Below are positions 17,672 to 25,287 of a stretch of 64,000 nt of DNA, piece after piece (the stretch's first letter is position 1; the number at the start of each line of letters is the position of its first letter). The notes under the pieces are model-generated. The model saw only the letters and a list, made by a program, of their open reading frames with translations. It made no database searches and was not told where the DNA came from. The position numbers and the translations under genes were made by a program. The stretch lies in NCBI RefSeq assembly GCF_900230195.1, contig NZ_OCNE01000023.1, forward strand, positions 1-64,000, written 5' to 3'. The stretch comes from Streptomyces zhaozhouensis (GTDB lineage Bacteria > Actinomycetota > Actinomycetes > Streptomycetales > Streptomycetaceae).

Positions 17672-18991
17672 TCAGTCGTCCGGTTCCTCGCCCAGGTCGC
17701 GCAGGGCGAACCGCCGGAGGTGCGGCCTGGACCTGAGGGTCGCCCAGCGTTCGTCGGCGGCGAGCACGTCCTCCATCGTCCGCCGCACCGGGAGCGCCTC
17801 CGTCCCCGCGAGCTCGCGCAGGATCACGACGGCCGCGGTCAGACCGGACACGCCCTCCGCGGCCAGTTCGCCGAGGGCGGCGACCCGTTCGCGCGGGGCA
17901 CGGGCCCGCGCTTCGTCGATCAGCGGCGCTAGCCAGCGGGCCCACCGCCGGTGCGGGGTGTCCCCCGGCTGGTCGGCCTCGGCCAGCAGCGGGGCGACGA
18001 CGCGGCGCAGCCGGGTGGCGTAGTCGGCGGTACGGGCCGCCAACTCCGGGTACTCGCGCACGAAGTGCTCCCACTCGACCTCCATGTCCCCGAGCCAGGA
18101 GATCCACCAGTCGCCGGGCGGCGTCAGACGTTCCCCCTCCGAGCTCGGGACGGCCAGAAAGGCGGCGCGGACCAGCGCGAAGTCCGGCGGGGTGCGCTCG
18201 GCGAGCAGCAGCGCGTCGTAGATGTCCTTGCCCTGGACGTGCATGTCGCTGACCACCCACAGCAGCTTCCAGGCCAGCGAGAGTCCGGGCGAGGCGCCGA
18301 GGACCAGCGCGCCGGGGCCGTCGCCCAGCGGGCGCAGTCGGACGGCCTCGGGCCGTTCCGGCAGCGGTTCGTTGAAGACCAGGTCGAGCTGGACGGTGCC
18401 GCCGGGGGTACCGGGCGCGCTCCAGGGCAGCACCATGCGCCGGCCCGGCACGCGGTCGTAGGTCCAGATGCCCTCGACGGCCGCGCCGGCGGCGTCGATC
18501 GCCACCCCGCCGTGCGCACGGGCCGCGGCCTCGGCGTCGCGCGCGACGTCGGCGAGCAGCCCCGAGGTCTCCGGTCCGTCCATCGCCCACGCGGCGGGGA
18601 CGACGACGAGGTCGAGGTCGCCGGGGTCGCGCGCCGCGTCGCCGAACCAGTTGGCCAGCAACACGCTGCCGCGCAGCACCAGATGGTCGGCCCACCGGCC
18701 GCCCGCGACGCCGGCCAGCACCAGGTCGAGCGCGGTGCGCCGGGCGCGGTGCCAGGCGTCGCGCGCGGCGGGGTCGTCGAACGTGGGCTCGCCGGCGCGG
18801 AAGGCCCGCGGGAAGTGCTTGAGCGCCGGGTCGAAGATCTCCGGCCGCCGCAGCCCCTCCGGCGCCGGCAGCAGCGTGGCGGGCAGCCGGGGCCGCCGGG
18901 GCGCCTCGGCGGCGGGGGCGCGCGGCGGCGCGGCGGCGGTCCCCGGCGCGGGCGCGGGCTCGGGCGTGGGCGTGGGCTCGGACTGGTTCAC
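17672..18991 (-). CDS. AbiEii/AbiGii-type nucleotidyltransferase
   Basis: 439 residues. A Pro/Ala-rich tail (about 50 residues) precedes a nucleotidyltransferase fold: GS motif VLRGSVLLANWFG followed by the metal-binding DLD in DPGDLDLVVVP. The C-terminal helical half includes SLAWKLLWVVSDMHVQGKDI, as in AbiEii-like proteins where the conserved K and D follow. AbiEii toxins act by nucleotidyl transfer, and MenT relatives modify tRNA ends. The GTG start at 18991 overlaps the stop of the upstream gene (GTGA), implying a two-gene unit. No canonical AbiEi antitoxin is present. Confidence 0.8.
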   Translation of the reverse strand: MNQSEPTPTPEPAPAPGTAAAPPRAPAAEAPRRPRLPATLLPAPEGLRRPEIFDPALKHFPRAFRAGEPTFDDPAARDAWHRARRTALDLVLAGVAGGRWADHLVLRGSVLLANWFGDAARDPGDLDLVVVPAAWAMDGPETSGLLADVARDAEAAARAHGGVAIDAAGAAVEGIWTYDRVPGRRMVLPWSAPGTPGGTVQLDLVFNEPLPERPEAVRLRPLGDGPGALVLGASPGLSLAWKLLWVVSDMHVQGKDIYDALLLAERTPPDFALVRAAFLAVPSSEGERLTPPGDWWISWLGDMEVEWEHFVREYPELAARTADYATRLRRVVAPLLAEADQPGDTPHRRWARWLAPLIDEARARAPRERVAALGELAAEGVSGLTAAVVILRELAGTEALPVRRTMEDVLAADERWATLRSRPHLRRFALRDLGEEPDD

Positions 18992-19707
18992 GGCGTGGTC
19001 GTCCCCTTCGTGGCGGTGCCTGGCCGCCCCGCGTCCCGCACGCCGGCGGCCGGGAGCCAGCCGTCGTCCAGGGCGAGGTTGCTGTCGTGCGCGACGTACT
19101 CCCGTTCGACCTCGACGACCCGGTGCGGAACCGACGCCACCGCCAGGGCGTCCAGCAGCGCGGCCAGCCGGCGGGTAGCGGTCGGGGAGCCGACGCCGGC
19201 GCAGCGCTGCGTGACGAACCGTTCCTCCGCGCCGTCCGCCCGGACCCGCCGGGCGTTCCAGGACACGTGGGCGCCGTGGGCCACGGCGAGGCGTTCCAGC
19301 GAGGGCCGGTCGTGGTCGGCGGCCAGCAGCAGCTTCACGTGGTGCTCGAAATAGCGTCCCGGGTGGTCGGTCCCGTCCGCCGCGTCGTGGGCGGGGACGC
19401 CCTCGGCCCAGGGCGTGGTCTCGATCTTGACCCGGGTCAACGGGTGCCCGTCGGCGGCCAGTCGGGCGGTGACCCCGGCGACGGCGCGGCCGGCTTCGGC
19501 CAGTGGGCCGTCGCCCCGCAGGCTGACCATCGGCTGGGAGGGCGTGGCGCCCCGGGCCAGCACGATGTGGACGAAGCCGTGTCCGTGGCGTTCCGCCCAG
19601 GAGGCCAGCGCCGCCACCCGTGCGGGCGGGCAACCGACCGTCAGATGGGCCTCCCACTCCCCCCGGATCGCCGGCAGCCCGCCGGCCGGGTCCCGCGTTC
19701 CCTCCAT
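18988..19707 (-). CDS. unknown protein coupled to AbiEii-type nucleotidyltransferase
   Basis: 239 residues from the ATG 19707. Not recognised. Two similar-looking phrases stand out: GEWEAHLTVG near the N terminus and RYFEHHVKLLL in the middle, then GAHVSWNARR, ERFVTQRC and VEREYVAHDSNLALDDGWLP. No signal peptide, membrane segment or helix-turn-helix is visible, so it does not look like a typical DNA-binding AbiEi antitoxin. Its stop overlaps the nucleotidyltransferase start (GTGA). By context it could be an antitoxin, a target-delivery factor or an enzyme partner. Confidence 0.8.
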   Translation of the reverse strand: MEGTRDPAGGLPAIRGEWEAHLTVGCPPARVAALASWAERHGHGFVHIVLARGATPSQPMVSLRGDGPLAEAGRAVAGVTARLAADGHPLTRVKIETTPWAEGVPAHDAADGTDHPGRYFEHHVKLLLAADHDRPSLERLAVAHGAHVSWNARRVRADGAEERFVTQRCAGVGSPTATRRLAALLDALAVASVPHRVVEVEREYVAHDSNLALDDGWLPAAGVRDAGRPGTATKGTTTP

Positions 19708-19894
19708 CGGCCCAGCCTGCCAGAGGGGCGGCGGGCCCGGCCAACCGTTTCGCCGGCCGGAGCCCGGCGCGGGGCGGGGCCGCACTCCGGTGACCCGGCG
19801 CGGTCCCCGGCGGGTTCCGTTGGCGGGGAGGGGGCGGGCGCGCACAGTGGGGAGTGAGCCGTCCGGCCCGCCCACCGAGGGAGACGACCGCCCC

Positions 19895-21364
19895 GTGAAC
19901 GATGTCCACTCCTCCTCAGCCTCCCCCGCGGCCGTGCGCGACCCGCGGGTGCTGGTCATCTTCGGCGCGACGGGCGACCTCGCCCGGCGCAACCTCTTCC
20001 CCGGGCTCTTCCGGCTCTTCCGCGCCGGGCTGCTCCCGGACGACCTGCGGATCATCGGCTCCGGCCGGCGCGCGCGGGGCGATGTCCAGGACTTCCGGGA
20101 CCGGCTGGGCGAGGGAGTGCGCGAGTTCGCCGGCGAGGTCTACGACGCGGGGCGGTGGGCCGAGTTCGCCGCCCGCGTCGACTACGTCGCCGCCACGACC
20201 GAGGACGGCTCCGAGCTGGCCGAGGCGCTGCGCCGGGCCCGCCGGGAGGCGGGCGAACGCGCCCGTCCGCTGCTCTACCTCTCCGTCCCGCCGTCCATCG
20301 CCGAGGAGATGGTGCGGATGATCGGGCGGACCGGGATGGCCGACGGGGCGTCGCTGATCATGGAGAAGCCGTTCGGCACCGACCTGGCCAGCGCCCGCGC
20401 GCTGGACGCGACCATCGCCGCGTACGTGCCGGAGGAACGGGTCTTCCGCATCGACCACTTCCTCGGCCTGGAGGCGGTGCGGACGCTGCTCGCCCTGCGG
20501 TTCGGCAACGGGATCTTCGAGTCCTTCTGGAACCGGGAGCATGTCGCCTCCGTGGTGATCGACGTGCCGGAGGCGCTGGGTCTCGAAGGGCGCGCCGCGT
20601 TCATGGAGTCGACGGGGACCTTCCGCGACATGGTCAGCACCCATCTCTGCCAGATGCTGGGGGTGGCCGCCATCGAGCCGCCGGCCCGGCTGGACGCGGA
20701 CGGGCTGCGCGCGCAACGACTGAGTCTCTTCCGCGCGTTGCGGCCGCTGGATCCGGCGGAGACGGTCTTCGGCCAGTTCGACGGCTACCGTCAGGAGGAG
20801 GGCGTCGCCGACGACTCGACGGTGGAGACCTTTGTCGCGCTGCGCGCCTGGGTGGACAACTGGCGGTGGCGCGGCGTTCCGTTCCTGCTCCGCACGGGCA
20901 AGGCGCTGGGCAGCTCGGAGCGGCTGCTGACGGTGCGGTTCCGCGCGGCGCCGCTGGCGCTCTTCGACGGCGGGCGGGGCGCGCCGCGCGCGGACGAGCG
21001 CGGGGGCGACCGGCCGGACGCGCTCTCGCTGGAGCTGAGTGACCGGCCGCTGCTGCGGCTGCGGCTCGGCGCGAAGCGCCCCGGCGCCGCGCTGGACGTG
21101 GCACCCGGCGACCTGACCTTCCGCCCTGACGAGGCGTTTCCCGACGACGAGCCGCTGGAGGCGTACGAGAAGCTGTTGCTGGACGCGTTGCGCGGGGACC
21201 AGACACTCTTCACCGGGGCCGCCGAGATCGAGCGGCTGTGGGAGGTGTGCCAGCCGGTGCTCGACGCCCCGCCGGAGCCGCTGCCCTACGCGCGCGGCTC
21301 GTGGGGCCCCCGGGCGGCACTCGACCTGGCGGCGCCGGACGGTTGGGCGGTGCCGGACGCGTGA
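19895..21364 (+). CDS. zwf: glucose-6-phosphate 1-dehydrogenase
   Basis: 489 residues. It oxidises glucose-6-phosphate to 6-phosphogluconolactone with NADP. N-terminal coenzyme motif VIFGATGDLARRNLFPGLF, then EKPFGTDLASA and the active-site peptide RIDHFLGLE. The GTG at 19895 follows GAGGGAGA with a spacer of 10. Its stop overlaps the GTG of the following GH15 gene. Streptomyces often carry more than one zwf; this copy sits outside a transketolase/transaldolase operon, so it may be a secondary enzyme. Confidence 0.93.
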   Translation: MNDVHSSSASPAAVRDPRVLVIFGATGDLARRNLFPGLFRLFRAGLLPDDLRIIGSGRRARGDVQDFRDRLGEGVREFAGEVYDAGRWAEFAARVDYVAATTEDGSELAEALRRARREAGERARPLLYLSVPPSIAEEMVRMIGRTGMADGASLIMEKPFGTDLASARALDATIAAYVPEERVFRIDHFLGLEAVRTLLALRFGNGIFESFWNREHVASVVIDVPEALGLEGRAAFMESTGTFRDMVSTHLCQMLGVAAIEPPARLDADGLRAQRLSLFRALRPLDPAETVFGQFDGYRQEEGVADDSTVETFVALRAWVDNWRWRGVPFLLRTGKALGSSERLLTVRFRAAPLALFDGGRGAPRADERGGDRPDALSLELSDRPLLRLRLGAKRPGAALDVAPGDLTFRPDEAFPDDEPLEAYEKLLLDALRGDQTLFTGAAEIERLWEVCQPVLDAPPEPLPYARGSWGPRAALDLAAPDGWAVPDA

Positions 21365-23259
21365 ACCGCCTCGACCCGCCCTATCTCCCGATCGCCGAGC
21401 ACGGTCTGATCGGTGACCTGCGCACGGCGGCCCTGGTCGGCACGGACGGCAGGATCGACTGGTTCTGCGCGCCGCGCTTCGACTCGCCCAGCGTCTTCGG
21501 CGCCCTCCTCGACCCGGAGCGCGGCGGCCACTGGCTGGTCAGGCCGGGGTGCGAGGTGGCCAGCAGGCAGCAGTTCTACTTTCCCGACACCAACATCCTC
21601 ATCACCAGGATGCTCACCGAGGACGGCATGGTCGAGGTCCAGGACTTCATGCCGGTGCTGCGGGAGCACGACCCCGACCACCGGCAGCGACTGGTCCGCC
21701 GGGTGGTCAACGTGCGGGGCAGCACCCGGATGCGGGTGGAGGTGGCGCCGCGTTTCGACTACGGGCGCGGCACCCACCGGGCCGAACGCCGGGCGGACGG
21801 CGTGCTGTTCACCGGCGAGGGGCTGACGCTCTCGCTGCTGGCCGACGTGCCGCTCACCGTGGACGGCGGGGACGCGGTGGCCGCGTTCCCGTTGGCCGAG
21901 GGCGAGTCGGCGCTCTTCGTCCTGGACACGGCGGGCGGCGGGGAGCCGGCCGGCGTCGACACGGAGGAGGCGGAGCGGCTTTTCACGGCCACCGTGGCGT
22001 TCTGGCGGCGCTGGATCGGCCAGTCCGTCTACTCGGGGCGCTGGCGGGAGACGGTCAACCGTTCCGCGTTGACCCTCAAGCTGCTCACCCACGAGCCGTC
22101 CGGCGCGCTGATCGCCGCGCCCACGCTGGGGCTGCCGGAGCGGATCGGCGGCGAGCGCAACTGGGACTACCGGCACGTCTGGATCAGGGACGCGGCGTTC
22201 TCGCTCTACGCGCTGCTGCGGCTCGGCTTCACCAACGAGGCGGAGGCGTTCATCAACTGGCTGACGGGCAACCTGCGCGCCTCGGCCGAGGCGCCGGACG
22301 GCGTCGGCCCGCTGCGCGTGATGTACAGCATCGACGGCGACCCGAGCCTGCCGGAGGAGGAGCTGAGCCATCTCGCCGGCTACTGCGGCACCCGCCCGGT
22401 GCGCACCGGCAACGGCGCCTCGCACCAGCTCCAGCTCGACATCTACGGCGAACTGGTCGACAGCGTCTACCTGTTCAACAAGTACGGCACCGGCATCTCG
22501 CACGACAGCTGGACGGGGCTCCGCGACAAGCTGGAGTGGCTGCTGGAGAACTGGGACCGCCCGGACGAGGGCATCTGGGAGACCCGCGCGGGCCGGCAGG
22601 ACCACACCTACTCACGGCTGATGTGCTGGGTGGCGGTGGAGCGCATGATCCGGATGGCGCGGCAGCGCGGCCTGCCGGGCGACCTGACGCGTTGGATGGC
22701 GGAGCGCGACCGGATCTACACCCAGATCATGGACCGGGGCTGGGACCCGGCGGCCGGGGCGTTCACCCAGCGGCTCCGCGCGGAGGACGCGGGCGGCGCA
22801 CCGCGGCACAGCGGGGGTGACGGGCGGGGAGGCGACGGGTCGGCGGGGCCCGGGGGTGAACGGCCCGTGCTGGACGCCTCGTTGCTGCTGATGCCGATGG
22901 TGAAACTGATCTCGCCGACTGACCCCCGCTTCCTCTCCACCCTGGACGCCGTCACCGAGCACCTGGTCGCCGACACCCTGGTCTTCCGCTACGACCCGAG
23001 CCTGACGCCGGACGGCCTCGGCGGCACCGAGGGCACGTTCTCGCTCTGCTCCTTCTGGTGGGTGGAGGCGCTCACCAGGGCGGGCCGGATCGAACAGGCC
23101 AGGCTGGGGCTGGAGAAGATGTTCACCTACGCCAACCATGTCGGGCAGTACGCCGAGCAGATCAGCCTGACGGGCGAGCATCTGGGGAACTTCCCGCAGG
23201 CGTTCACCCATCTCGCGCTGATCAGCGCGGCGGTCAACCTGGACCGGGCGATGGGCTGA
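21361..23259 (+). CDS. glycoside hydrolase family 15 protein (trehalase/glucoamylase-like)
   Basis: 632 residues; GTG 21361 overlaps the zwf stop (GTGA). The N-terminal beta-sandwich begins YLPIAEHGLIGDLRTAALV and RIDWFCAPRFDSPSVFGALL; the (alpha/alpha)6 barrel has the GH15 signature GGERNWDYRHVWIRDA and the closing GTEGTFSLCSFWWVEAL. No signal peptide, so it is cytosolic. Members act on trehalose or on alpha-glucans; the sequence alone does not decide. Coupling to G6P dehydrogenase suggests glucose release feeding the pentose phosphate route. A low-complexity Gly/Asp insertion lies about two-thirds along. Confidence 0.9.
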   Translation: MNRLDPPYLPIAEHGLIGDLRTAALVGTDGRIDWFCAPRFDSPSVFGALLDPERGGHWLVRPGCEVASRQQFYFPDTNILITRMLTEDGMVEVQDFMPVLREHDPDHRQRLVRRVVNVRGSTRMRVEVAPRFDYGRGTHRAERRADGVLFTGEGLTLSLLADVPLTVDGGDAVAAFPLAEGESALFVLDTAGGGEPAGVDTEEAERLFTATVAFWRRWIGQSVYSGRWRETVNRSALTLKLLTHEPSGALIAAPTLGLPERIGGERNWDYRHVWIRDAAFSLYALLRLGFTNEAEAFINWLTGNLRASAEAPDGVGPLRVMYSIDGDPSLPEEELSHLAGYCGTRPVRTGNGASHQLQLDIYGELVDSVYLFNKYGTGISHDSWTGLRDKLEWLLENWDRPDEGIWETRAGRQDHTYSRLMCWVAVERMIRMARQRGLPGDLTRWMAERDRIYTQIMDRGWDPAAGAFTQRLRAEDAGGAPRHSGGDGRGGDGSAGPGGERPVLDASLLLMPMVKLISPTDPRFLSTLDAVTEHLVADTLVFRYDPSLTPDGLGGTEGTFSLCSFWWVEALTRAGRIEQARLGLEKMFTYANHVGQYAEQISLTGEHLGNFPQAFTHLALISAAVNLDRAMG

Positions 23260-23446
23260 GCGCGCGGCGCGGCGGCCCGTGCCGCCGGAGCGCGGGCGTC
23301 ACGGCTGTGTACGGGAGGTGACCGTGCTGGGAGGATGGCGTGTTGACGGCTTCGACGTCATGCCCGTGTGTCCGTGTGCCCCATGTCCCCGTGCCGGCAT
23401 GCGGTATGCCCGTATGTCCGCGTCTTTCGTGCCTCCGGGAGGCCCC

Positions 23447-24187
23447 GTGAGTACCGCACGTTCCCCGTTCCCCCTCCGTCTTCGCGCCGGCGTGCGCCCC
23501 ACCACAGCCACGCCCCGCCCACCGGTCCGCGTCTGGGCGGCGCTGGTCGCCCTCGTCTGTCTGCTGGCGTTTCCGACGGGCGCGGCGGCGCAGAGCGCCG
23601 GAGCGCCGGCCGACGCCGTTCCGCTGGTGGCCGGCGGCGACACGGTGTTCTCGGATGCCGGCCTCTCCTGCACGGTCGTGGCCAACCTCGCCATCGGCGA
23701 CGATCGTTTCGGACTGCTCCCCGGCGCCTGCACCGAGGGCTTCCCGCACTGGTACGCGGACCCGCAGCTGACCGTGCCGATCGGACCCACCACCGGCAGC
23801 ACGTACCCCACCCACGGCCTCTTCGCCTACGAGAACCCCGCCGTCCCGGTCGAACAGACCCCCAACTGCGGCGGCGCGCCCCTCACCTCGGTCGGCGATC
23901 CGACCGTCGGCCAGGCCGTCACCCGCGGCGGCACCACCACCGGCTGCCACAGCGGAACGGTCACCGCCCTTAACGTCACGATCAACTTCGGTGGAGGCGT
24001 GGTCGTTTCCGGACTGATCGAGACCAATCTCTGCATGGAACCCGGCGACCGCAACGGCCCCCTGACCTCGGGCACCACCCTGCTTGGCATCCCGGTCGGC
24101 GGCAGCGGCAACTGCTCCAGCGGCGGCACCACCTACTACCAGCCGGTGGCCCAGGTACTCGCGGAGTACGGCGCCACCCTCGTGTGA
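23447..24187 (+). CDS. secreted streptogrisin-like (S1E) pseudoprotease
   Basis: 246 residues; GTG 23447 after GGGAGG. Signal peptide with core VWAALVALVCLLAFPTGAAA. The mature region tracks streptogrisin closely: GGDTVFSDAG, LNVTINFGGGVVVSGLIETN, GGSGNCSSGGTTYYQPVAQ. All three catalytic positions are changed: the LTAGHC motif reads LLPGAC (His to A94), the PNNDYG region reads PTHG with two residues lost (Asp to about T122), and EPGDSGGP reads EPGDRNGP (Ser to R202, next Gly to N203). Disulfide cysteines C75/C95 and C196/C223 are kept, with extra C141/C167. There is no propeptide. The fold is therefore likely preserved without proteolysis; a binding or inhibitor role is possible. Confidence 0.85.
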   Translation: MSTARSPFPLRLRAGVRPTTATPRPPVRVWAALVALVCLLAFPTGAAAQSAGAPADAVPLVAGGDTVFSDAGLSCTVVANLAIGDDRFGLLPGACTEGFPHWYADPQLTVPIGPTTGSTYPTHGLFAYENPAVPVEQTPNCGGAPLTSVGDPTVGQAVTRGGTTTGCHSGTVTALNVTINFGGGVVVSGLIETNLCMEPGDRNGPLTSGTTLLGIPVGGSGNCSSGGTTYYQPVAQVLAEYGATLV

Positions 24188-24202
24188 ACGCGCGGGAGCC
24201 GG

Positions 24203-24433
24203 TCAGTACTGCTCGCCGTCCCGCACCTCCTGGAGGTACGCGTTGGCCGAGGCGCCCTCGTCCACCAGGTCGGGCGCCAGATCGTGCGAGGCCAGCCACG
24301 AGGCGCCGCGCCCCTCGGCCGGCTCCCAGCGCTCGGCGATGACCCGCTGCTTGTCCTCGGGCTGGCCCTCCATCCACCGCCGGTTCTCAGGGCTGAGCTG
24401 CCGCAGGAAGTGGGCGAGCGGATCAACGGACAT
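24203..24433 (-). CDS. small hypothetical protein
   Basis: 76 residues; ATG 24433 after AGAAGGGA. Starts MSVDPLAHFLRQLSPENRRW and ends with VRDGEQY; charged, soluble, no cysteines. It converges on the pseudoprotease gene with only 15 bp between stops. Function unknown. Confidence 0.65.
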   Translation of the reverse strand: MSVDPLAHFLRQLSPENRRWMEGQPEDKQRVIAERWEPAEGRGASWLASHDLAPDLVDEGASANAYLQEVRDGEQY

Positions 24434-24607
24434 GGCCGGTCCCTTCTGACCTACGGCCCGCGCGGGCCGGCTACTGGGCGATCCACCAGCGTGGCCGAAC
24501 GGCACGGCCCGCGCGGACCATGCCGTTCGGCGCCGGCCGATTCTCACCCGGCCGGCGGCACCGTTAACCGATGGCCCCCGACACCCGGTCCGTGTCAGGC
24601 TGGGGCC

Positions 24608-25198
24608 ATGAAGAACCGCCGGACCCCGCCGACCGACCTCGACGAACTCCGCCGCTGGGAGCGTTCCGGCCGCCCCCTCAAGTACCTCTGCTTCTGGGGC
24701 CACCGCGCCGGCCGGAACGACGGGCCAGGACCCTGGGTACTCAGCCAGTGGTGGACCGCCCCGTTCACCGTGGACGGCGTCACCTACCCCACCGCCGAGA
24801 CCTACATGATGGCCGGCAAGGCGAGGCTCTTCGGGGACGAGGAGACCGCGGCCCGCGTCCTGGCCGCACCCCACCCCGGCGCGGCCAAGGCCCTGGGCAG
24901 GCAGGTCGCCCGCTTCGACGAGGAGACCTGGCGCGCCGGCCGCATGGAGATCGTCGTCCGGGGCAACACCGCCAAGTTCGCCCAGCACCCGGCGCTGCGC
25001 GACTACCTGCTCGCCACCTCCGGCCGCGTCCTGGTCGAGGCGAGCCCCGTCGACCGCGTCTGGGGCATCGGCCACGCGGCCGACGATCCCCGCGCCACCT
25101 CCCCCACCCGCTGGCGCGGCGAGAACCTCCTCGGCTTCGCCCTGATGCGCGTCCGCCACGCGCTGGCGGAGGGGGACGTCGCGGACAGCGGAAAATGA
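24608..25198 (+). CDS. NADAR-domain protein (YbiA-like N-glycosidase fold)
   Basis: 196 residues; ATG 24608 after GGGG. The family core is clear: LCFWGH, then YPTAETYMMAGKARLFGD (E and K of the active pocket), AKALGRQVARFDEETW, NTAKFAQHPALRDYLLATS, VEASPVDRVWGIG and RGENLLGFALMRVR. NADAR proteins cleave N-glycosidic bonds of riboflavin intermediates or remove ADP-ribose from nucleobases, and occur in NAD/ADP-ribose-linked conflict and Ter stress systems. It is followed at 90 bp by a TerD-nuclease fusion on the same strand. Confidence 0.9.
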   Translation: MKNRRTPPTDLDELRRWERSGRPLKYLCFWGHRAGRNDGPGPWVLSQWWTAPFTVDGVTYPTAETYMMAGKARLFGDEETAARVLAAPHPGAAKALGRQVARFDEETWRAGRMEIVVRGNTAKFAQHPALRDYLLATSGRVLVEASPVDRVWGIGHAADDPRATSPTRWRGENLLGFALMRVRHALAEGDVADSGK

Positions 25199-25287
25199 GT
25201 CAACTCCCGGACGCCTCCGGGGCCCTGACGTTATCGTTCGCACACACTGAGCGACACGTGACGGTGCGGTGAAGGGGCTGGGGGCAT

